In this document: positions 41,778 through 47,180 of the stretch, piece by piece
Position numbering within the stretch: the first letter of the stretch is position 1
Layout: each line of letters starts with the position of its first letter
Origin: Lachnospiraceae bacterium
GTDB taxonomy: Bacteria > Bacillota > Clostridia > Lachnospirales > Lachnospiraceae
Direction of reading: 5' to 3'
Length of the DNA: 47,180 nt
NCBI GenBank assembly: GCA_021202075.1
Contig: JAJQDT010000090.1
Location: 1 to 47,180, forward strand
Notes under the pieces: generated by a model
Databases searched by the model: none
Seen by the model: only the letters and a program-made list of their open reading frames with translations
What the model was told of the DNA's origin: nothing
Position numbers and translations under genes: made by a program

Positions 41778-42806
41778 CTAAATACAGATTTTCACAGGAT
41801 GTTCCACTACCATGGAACCAACCCGAAAACGTCCAACCCCTATACATTCGCCACGGCGTAAACCCATAAGTTTTCTCTCCATTTCTCGTATGTCTTCTAC
41901 GCCGGTCAACCGCGCTAAAGTACGTGCTTCATTTGGAGCCGGATGAAAATAAAGTTGCGTAGCTGCCTGCATAATCACAGACACTTGCTCTTTACTAAAA
42001 CTCGTCAATGACTGAGTAGCCAACAGCACACCTATGTTGAACTTTCGCCCTTCTCGCAAAACCTGGCTCAGAACCGAATTCTTCTTGAGACTCAGGTTTT
42101 GGCACTCGTCACAAACGACATACAGCGGTCTTTTGGCAAACTGCCCCCATAACTGAAACCAGCGCCATAGCACTGCCAGAATTAGTTCGGACGCAAAGCA
42201 TTGCAATTGACTGGTAAATTTATCCATATCCAAGACTAGAATCTTTCCGCTTTCCAATAGGTTCCCATTTAGCCTAGTAAATTTGATTTTTTCAAATAGC
42301 GGAGCAAATTTTTCCCATATGCTTAAAGGCACCTCCTCCCCAGTGTTTTCTAAGTAAAAAGCAAGTTTGTTAAAATCTGCTTGCTCTCCATGTCTCTCTA
42401 GTGTTTTTCGTACTGCGGAGCGTAAAGCTGCTCTCTGCCGACTTTGAAGTGGATGGACTCTACCAAGCACGTCGACTACAGACTCAACGATATCGAACAA
42501 ATCCTCACGGCTTCCATCCGGACGTTTAAAAGCTGAAAACAATGGAAACGGAAGCCCTTTTTCAGAGATATCCCAGTGAATCACGGCTTCTTCATCCGCT
42601 TGCAAATGTGAATGGGTTGAATTATAATTCAATACAATTATTTCAGCACCCACAAAAGCAAGGCTTTTCTCCAAGCGTTGCATAGCAAAAGTCTTCCCGA
42701 AGCCAGACATCCCTACCTCAAGAAGGTGAGGATTAGCTGTATCAATCAGCCGAACGGGGCAATTCAACCCCGCTGCTGTTCCCAAAATAATCCCCTGTTT
42801 CTGCAT
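41778..42806 (-). CDS. HerA/VirD4-like P-loop ATPase
   Basis: A 342-residue ATPase of the HerA/FtsK/VirB4 class: P-loop GMSGFGKT (32-39), Walker B LYVVCDECQNL near 228-238, then GRKFNIGVLLATQSLTSFSK (sensor-like) and an Arg-rich end. No membrane segment, unlike VirD4 or TraB. GAGGG precedes the ATG. The gene overlaps the previous one by 65 bp. A DNA-pumping role in transfer or partition is inferred. Confidence 0.75.
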   Translation of the reverse strand: MQKQGIILGTAAGLNCPVRLIDTANPHLLEVGMSGFGKTFAMQRLEKSLAFVGAEIIVLNYNSTHSHLQADEEAVIHWDISEKGLPFPLFSAFKRPDGSREDLFDIVESVVDVLGRVHPLQSRQRAALRSAVRKTLERHGEQADFNKLAFYLENTGEEVPLSIWEKFAPLFEKIKFTRLNGNLLESGKILVLDMDKFTSQLQCFASELILAVLWRWFQLWGQFAKRPLYVVCDECQNLSLKKNSVLSQVLREGRKFNIGVLLATQSLTSFSKEQVSVIMQAATQLYFHPAPNEARTLARLTGVEDIREMERKLMGLRRGECIGVGRFRVGSMVVEHPVKICI

Positions 42807-43926
42807 TTCTCGTCCCTCTTTCTTTTGATTGAATCAATTCCAAAAAACTCCACTCCATATCACCATCCAGTTTATAACGATCCAAGCAAACTCGTCGCAC
42901 TCTATAAAGAATTCCATAAACTGTCACGACCTCGAGCTTGCGCGTAAAATAATTTCGCACCCCCGAGTCTGCTGTAAGCAGGCCAGCAGAAACCAACTGA
43001 TTTTTTGCATAATTAATTCCCACATCTGCCACCATCGGCGCGCATATACTGTAAAAGACATCCATTGGCAAATAATAGTTTACTTCATCATAAAAGATTG
43101 CCTCACCAATTAGCTGGATTTCCCTACCCTCTACCTTTCTCCGATCCAGAAGTACTGGCAGTGTGTCTATCAGATCAATCCACTGCACGAACGCATTACG
43201 GAAAGCCACAACGTATGCATCTGGATTCCCAGACAACTCCCAATGATCACGAATATTCTGGATGATGCTTTCAGCCGTATCTACAAAAGACTCAAATTTT
43301 GAGGAATCAAAACCAGCTATTCTCAGGGCAACTTCCAAGCATGCCACGGTTGCAGGAAAAACGCCTGTCCCATCCTCATCATGCTCGGAGATTTCTCTAA
43401 TTCGCTCACGGATCATATTTTGACCAGAAACTGCTGCTGCAATCAATTCTGCTTCTTTAGCCCGATATTCGGAAAAATTTTCCGTATCCATTTTCTGCAA
43501 GAGAATATTTCCTGCGAAATATCGAAAATATTTTTCCGGGACAGGTTTCGTTGCGATAATAAATACAAGCGAGCGCACTCCAACATCACTTATTGACTGG
43601 CTGGCAATCTGTATTTGCTGCAGATTCTCCTCAACATATCGTGAGCATGAAAAACGGAAGAAATATGTTGCTCTCTTTTCGTTGGCGAACAACCTCCGGA
43701 TTTCTTTGGGCAAATCTCCAGTCGTATGAATCTCATGCATTTTACCACCTATACCTTCAACAAAATCCTGAAAAGCCGACTCATCCTTTAAGTAGACCAG
43801 AATCGGAGCGTCTACTGCAGCACCGTAGTCTGCAAGTAATGGATAAAAAATTGCTGTGGCGTGAAGTAAAATAGCAAGTGTGGTATTATCATCTACAACT
43901 TCTGTTTGTTTATTATAGTTTTGCAT
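42742..43926 (-). CDS. Hypothetical protein of ATPase operon
   Basis: A 394-residue soluble protein, family not recognised. LAILLHATAIFYPLLADYGA near 15-35 recalls the lead-in of DUF927-type ATPases, but the P-loop expected afterwards is missing (ILVYLKDESAFQDF instead). Starts at 43926 with GGGAGG upstream; the open frame extends further. Overlaps both neighbours (14 bp and 65 bp), so the three genes are surely co-translated. Confidence 0.65.
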   Translation of the reverse strand: MQNYNKQTEVVDDNTTLAILLHATAIFYPLLADYGAAVDAPILVYLKDESAFQDFVEGIGGKMHEIHTTGDLPKEIRRLFANEKRATYFFRFSCSRYVEENLQQIQIASQSISDVGVRSLVFIIATKPVPEKYFRYFAGNILLQKMDTENFSEYRAKEAELIAAAVSGQNMIRERIREISEHDEDGTGVFPATVACLEVALRIAGFDSSKFESFVDTAESIIQNIRDHWELSGNPDAYVVAFRNAFVQWIDLIDTLPVLLDRRKVEGREIQLIGEAIFYDEVNYYLPMDVFYSICAPMVADVGINYAKNQLVSAGLLTADSGVRNYFTRKLEVVTVYGILYRVRRVCLDRYKLDGDMEWSFLELIQSKERGTRNAETGDYFGNSSGVELPRSAD

Positions 43927-44659
43927 TTTCAATCTCCTCCCATGTAAGAATCTCTGTTGGGACATATTCCCATTCTTCCATTGCATTCTTCTGCCAACCG
44001 CTTCGCAAAGGTAGGCCAGCAGTTGGCAAATTTTCAATCAATGTCTGAACCAGCTTAATCAAAAGTTCAAGGTTCCTTTTACGTGAAAATTTAAAGCCAA
44101 TCCCTGCAGCCGTAAATTTTTGCTCGATTGTTTTTGCGTCAGTTTGGGATAAGGGAAGTATCACCTCCCTCTCCTTTCCACTAGAATTTCTAAAGATTGC
44201 ATATAACACCCCCTTCCCATTGTTCTCACAAATTAAAACGCGGCTATCTGCCATGACTTGAAAGTCAGCCTTTTGCTTTTTGTCCTCACCAAACAACTCC
44301 CGCGTTATCATAATTTTCCCATCTGTCGAAACTTGAACCTCTGTTTGTTGTAATTCACGACAGGACTGAACGTTCGCAAGTTCTTTCGCCCTTTCAACAT
44401 TCGCAGCAGTTCGAATTTTTTCTAACTCAAACGATTTACGAAGGTCAATATCGGCTTTCCCTTGTGCTTCTTCTAATTGGATGCTTCTTTTGTTTTGTTC
44501 TCGATCCCAGCTGCCCATAGTTTTTATCTGCTGTTTCTGAACCTCTCTGGACAGCAGGTCATCTTGCGCAGATTTCTGCTCTATCGGCCGAGAAATATCT
44601 TGCACCGGTGTGTAACTGTGATAAGGCATTTGATCTTGATAAAACATATTAAGTTTCAT
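43913..44659 (-). CDS. Hypothetical coiled-coil protein of ATPase operon
   Basis: A 248-residue protein with a charged coiled coil (about 20-95) and a C-terminal segment ending NLPTAGLPLRSGWQKNAMEE and WEYVPTEILTWEEIE, which resembles the region before DUF927 domains. AAGGAGG lies just before the ATG at 44659. First gene of the operon leading to the ATPase, xis and int. Confidence 0.65.
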   Translation of the reverse strand: MKLNMFYQDQMPYHSYTPVQDISRPIEQKSAQDDLLSREVQKQQIKTMGSWDREQNKRSIQLEEAQGKADIDLRKSFELEKIRTAANVERAKELANVQSCRELQQTEVQVSTDGKIMITRELFGEDKKQKADFQVMADSRVLICENNGKGVLYAIFRNSSGKEREVILPLSQTDAKTIEQKFTAAGIGFKFSRKRNLELLIKLVQTLIENLPTAGLPLRSGWQKNAMEEWEYVPTEILTWEEIENAKL

Positions 44660-45014
44660 TATCCTCCTTCTCATTTTTCATAGGATTAATAGTGATTCTG
44701 TGGCCACATCATCATTGTACTCCTCTTATCTTTAAGAAAAAATACCGGTAATGAGAAGGTGAAAATTGTGTAGATTCATATGCATATGTATCATCTCATA
44801 TTGAGTTCAGTTGGTATTTGGACTTGATTTTTGATATTTATCAAACGGTATCTATAATACACGTTCACACACATTACATTGGAAACCTCTTGTGATATAG
44901 AATAAAACCTCCTATTCAAAAGATTGACAAATATACCATAGAATTGTTATACTATAAAGAAAATATATAATTGACATTGGAATCGGAATAATTAATCAAG
45001 AGGATATTTCACAA
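44660..45014. other. Divergent promoter region
   Basis: 355 bp of AT-rich DNA between divergent genes. It contains a 12-bp palindrome CATATGCATATG (44777-44788), a likely regulator site, and the promoter at 44924. No gene seen. Confidence 0.5.
44924..44953 (+). promoter_or_regulatory. Promoter of 528-residue cargo gene
   Basis: TTGACA (44924-44929), 18-bp spacer, TATACT (44948-44953); the start codon is about 55 nt further. Confidence 0.65.
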
Positions 45015-46601
45015 ATGTACGCTATTATTGATCCTTTGCGCATTTATACGCAAGAATATAATATTACTGATGAGGAAATAGAACAGTTTATCAAAAGAGA
45101 GCCAGAAAAATCATTTGATACATTGTGTGACAAAATATTTGATCTAGTTAAGCAGGCTTATATAAACGAGTTGCCTGCCGACTTCGCTTTTAGCGATAAC
45201 GAGGAAATTCAAATAAAATCTGAACTATTACTTCAATTGCTCAATTTCCTCTCCTGTTGTACATCCAAACATTTTGCAGGGCTTACAAATTTTGTCGCTT
45301 CCACAAAATTTACCTACAAGAATATTGTCGGCGTAAAAGAATATCCTACATACAATACCGAAAAATCCCTGAGAGAACCATTTCTAAAGAATATTCTTCC
45401 TAAAGCAAATGACATGAAAGAGCTCAATGAGATTGAAGCAAATTCTTTTACTCCTCAATCAGATGAAAAGAATATGCCTTATTATTTTTCCAAAAAGAAT
45501 TTTAGGAATGGTTTTTTTCTGGTAGATTCACCCTTATCGCAGTATATATATAACCATATCATTTTTGCTCCAATTAAAGGATTTGAAGAGATAGAATCTA
45601 CTACAAATTCACCTTTCTTCGGAGAATATTATAGAATAATTGATCATGAAAGACTTGACAACAGAGCTAAGTATCTCATATCAAAAGAAAACAAATATTT
45701 TCTATCGGTATTATTACGAGCAATAAATTCCAGAGAAACACCATATACAACCAAGGCGCAAGACGGTATGAGTTTGCAATCATTAGACTCTCTATATCGG
45801 CTATTTTTTGAAATATATCAAACTACAGCAGTTATCCGCGCTGGCAGTCTTGAATGTCTTCTTTTTCTTATCAATGCTGAAAATATTTTTCAGATGTCTT
45901 ATATGTCCACACTGCTCGAAACTTATACAGATCTCTCTAAACGGTATAAAGGTAAATCATTTGAAACTGGTTTTAACAGTTCAAGGCAATTAATCGGCAG
46001 CATAGCAAATTGTCCTTTAAACACTTTAAAGCTCAAATTATTAAAGTACACCATAGAGTCTTCCTTTTCTTTTGATTTCACTCATAGTAATCTCTCAACC
46101 GAAGAATTCACAAAATTAATTGGATACTCTACAATCAATAAAGAATATCCTATCCTTGGAGAACGTTTTTGTAAAATCTTAAGCATAATCCAGGAAATGA
46201 TAGACTGTTTCTTCTTTACATTATTAACTGCTGAACAGTGTTTTTACAACGATGAAAATATTCATTCAGATATTGTTCTTCATAATATTCTCAACACACA
46301 TTCTATGGAAAAACTAAAGGAAAAAATTTTACATTATCTTACCCCGGACAGGGAGAAGCAAAATGGTTTTTTCGTACCAGATGTGCCATGGAGTTTTTTT
46401 AAACCAGCTGTGAAAGATGAAAACTATAAGAATTTAACTTCATCACTTGATGATTATTACACTTTCACAGTCATTTATGATGCATTTCATTATCAAGATT
46501 TTGACAATATATACGGAAGGATTCATTCTTATAATGATAGCCCCTACCTTATCAAGTCTGCCAATCGAAGAATAAAGAACGACTCATCAAATCCATCATA
46601 A
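45015..46601 (+). CDS. Orphan cargo protein, unknown function
   Basis: A 528-residue soluble, Phe/Tyr/Leu-rich protein. No signal peptide, membrane segment, P-loop or metal motif recognised. The middle (LLFLINAENIFQMSYMSTLL) and the C-terminal half appear helical. The DNA is AT-rich compared with flanking chromosome genes. It has its own promoter and stands between the integration operon and the right attachment repeat, the usual slot for accessory or defence genes. GAGG lies upstream of the ATG. The function cannot be stated from sequence. Confidence 0.7.
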   Translation: MYAIIDPLRIYTQEYNITDEEIEQFIKREPEKSFDTLCDKIFDLVKQAYINELPADFAFSDNEEIQIKSELLLQLLNFLSCCTSKHFAGLTNFVASTKFTYKNIVGVKEYPTYNTEKSLREPFLKNILPKANDMKELNEIEANSFTPQSDEKNMPYYFSKKNFRNGFFLVDSPLSQYIYNHIIFAPIKGFEEIESTTNSPFFGEYYRIIDHERLDNRAKYLISKENKYFLSVLLRAINSRETPYTTKAQDGMSLQSLDSLYRLFFEIYQTTAVIRAGSLECLLFLINAENIFQMSYMSTLLETYTDLSKRYKGKSFETGFNSSRQLIGSIANCPLNTLKLKLLKYTIESSFSFDFTHSNLSTEEFTKLIGYSTINKEYPILGERFCKILSIIQEMIDCFFFTLLTAEQCFYNDENIHSDIVLHNILNTHSMEKLKEKILHYLTPDREKQNGFFVPDVPWSFFKPAVKDENYKNLTSSLDDYYTFTVIYDAFHYQDFDNIYGRIHSYNDSPYLIKSANRRIKNDSSNPS

Positions 46602-46604
46602 TCT

Positions 46605-46645
46605 GGTACACTATTGGTACACTATTTTCCGAAAAATAGTGTACC
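46605..46645. repeat. Integrase arm-type repeats, right end
   Basis: GGTACACTAT at 46605-46614 and 46616-46625 (11-bp period), plus the inverted copy ATAGTGTACC at 46636-46645. The same direct pair lies at 19688-19708. Confidence 0.65.
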
Positions 46646-46780
46646 AGGACGGTCTGAGCCGACATTTGACGGCAAATTAGCTGCCATATGGAAGCCCACA
46701 TATAAAAATCCACCGAACCCCGCAAACCCTTGATTTTGGCGGCTTTTTCCACGAAAAAAGGGAACCACATCTCTGTGATT

Positions 46781-46831
46781 CCCTGCGAGGTGCCAGCCGG
46801 AATTGAACCGGCGATAGAGGTGTTGCAGACC
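46781..46831. repeat. Right attachment repeat
   Basis: 51 bp, one mismatch to 19576-19626, overlapping the 3' half of tRNA-Cys. Confidence 0.75.
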
Positions 46832-46858
46832 TTTGCCTTACCGCTTGGCTATGGCACC
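46788..46858 (-). tRNA. tRNA-Cys(GCA)
   Basis: A 71-nt cloverleaf with acceptor GGTGCCA/GGCACC, discriminator T, anticodon loop CTGCAAC (anticodon GCA) and T-arm GCCGGTTCAATTCCGGC. CCA not encoded. Its 3' end is the element's integration target. Confidence 0.95.
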
Positions 46859-46979
46859 ATGTTCTTTCAATATAGCATTTTAAACTGCAATATGTTCTGA
46901 TGAAACGATTCTGGTGAATCTTTCCTTCGATTAGATTCATGAAATTATCTTGTCAGAACAGCCATATAAAAATAAAAAA

Positions 46980-47051
46980 TGACTCCACCGGGAATTGAAC
47001 CCGGGTTACCGCCGTGAAAGGGCGATGTCTTAACCGCTTGACCATGGAGCC
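46980..47051 (-). tRNA. tRNA-Glu(TTC)
   Basis: A 72-nt cloverleaf, acceptor GGCTCCA/TGGAGTC, anticodon loop CTTTCAC (anticodon TTC), T-arm CCCGGGTTCAATTCCCGGG-like. Confidence 0.93.
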
Positions 47052-47131
47052 AAAATATGAAAACACAATTCAATTACAAATTAATTACAAACTTTTTCAT
47101 ATATTGGAAACGAAACCCAATATGTGAAAAA

Positions 47132-47180
47132 CTCCCCGAGTTGGGCTCGAACCAACAACCCCTCGGTTAACAGCCGAGTG
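47132..47180 (-). tRNA. tRNA-Asn(GTT), cut by window edge
   Basis: 3' part of a tRNA: anticodon stem CTCGG/CCGAG with loop CTGTTAA (anticodon GTT), T-arm TTGGTTCGAGCCCAA. The 5' part lies outside. Asn-Glu-Cys form one minus-strand tRNA cluster. Confidence 0.9.

Larger units (their letters stand above)
19576..46831. mobile_element. Putative 27-kb integrative element at tRNA-Cys
   Basis: The 51-bp direct repeats 19576-19626 and 46781-46831 differ at one base. The right copy is the 3' part of an intact tRNA-Cys plus its flank; the left copy is only the fragment, the arrangement left by tyrosine-recombinase integration into a tRNA 3' end. Inside are integrase, excisionase, a relaxase set, a primase-helicase and recombination genes. 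The AT-rich right part (34-46.6 kb) and the more GC-rich middle (23.7-30.6 kb) suggest a composite origin. No complete type IV secretion set is present, so it is more likely mobilizable than self-conjugative. Confidence 0.65.

Overview
The window looks like a chromosomal segment of a Gram-positive, endospore-forming gut Clostridium relative, most likely Lachnospiraceae. The reasons are a spoVT gene, AGGAGG-type ribosome sites, secreted PPC/Big_2/Fn3 proteins with acidic linkers, a secreted GH53 galactanase, DUF1703 AAA-ATPases and LPD28/DUF5688/DUF6809 mobile-element families. All calls are read by eye from the sequence; no database search was run.

Layout. 1-1.65 kb: a strong promoter, a Cys-rich lipoprotein and an Lgt-family membrane protein. 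1.85-5.07 kb (minus): two secreted proteins. 5.36-6.08 kb: an XRE regulator and a small membrane protein. 6.08-10.07 kb: a repeat-rich spacer, a membrane Ser/Thr kinase, its pseudokinase paralogue, and a convergent HTH-like regulator. 10.25-11.52 kb: a HipT-like kinase overlapping a HipS-like partner. 11.5-12.9 kb: decayed AAA-ATPase genes. 13.1-14.9 kb: tRNA-Gln and pncB. 14.9-18.5 kb: a long inverted-repeat element, tandem repeats and the GH53 galactanase. 18.5-19.3 kb: spoVT and tRNA-Thr.

About 19.58-46.83 kb appears to be a 27-kb element inserted at the 3' end of tRNA-Cys, the last gene of an Asn-Glu-Cys tRNA cluster at the right edge. A 51-bp direct repeat containing the tRNA-Cys 3' half flanks it, and paired 10-bp repeats sit just inside each end. 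From left to right it carries an MNT/MNT/HEPN unit, AAA-ATPase/nuclease genes (one broken), a block of small mobile-element proteins with a Rad52-type annealing protein, a YqaJ exonuclease and a DUF932 protein, a zinc-ribbon protein, a PPC/Big_2 secreted protein with a chimeric pseudogene, a mobilization set with a very short relaxase, two small HTH proteins, a primase-helicase, tyrosine integrase plus excisionase, a three-gene ATPase operon, and an orphan 528-residue cargo gene.

The most unusual signals are these. (1) A family of GC-rich nested palindromes lies in spacers and also inside genes, once in frame in an intact kinase; this resembles Rickettsia palindromic elements in behaviour. 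(2) A 13-unit, 15-bp minisatellite sits exactly between the catalytic loop and the DFG-equivalent of a protein kinase. (3) An uncharacterised three-gene ATPase operon runs into xis-int. (4) A 215-bp near-perfect inverted repeat lies downstream of pncB.
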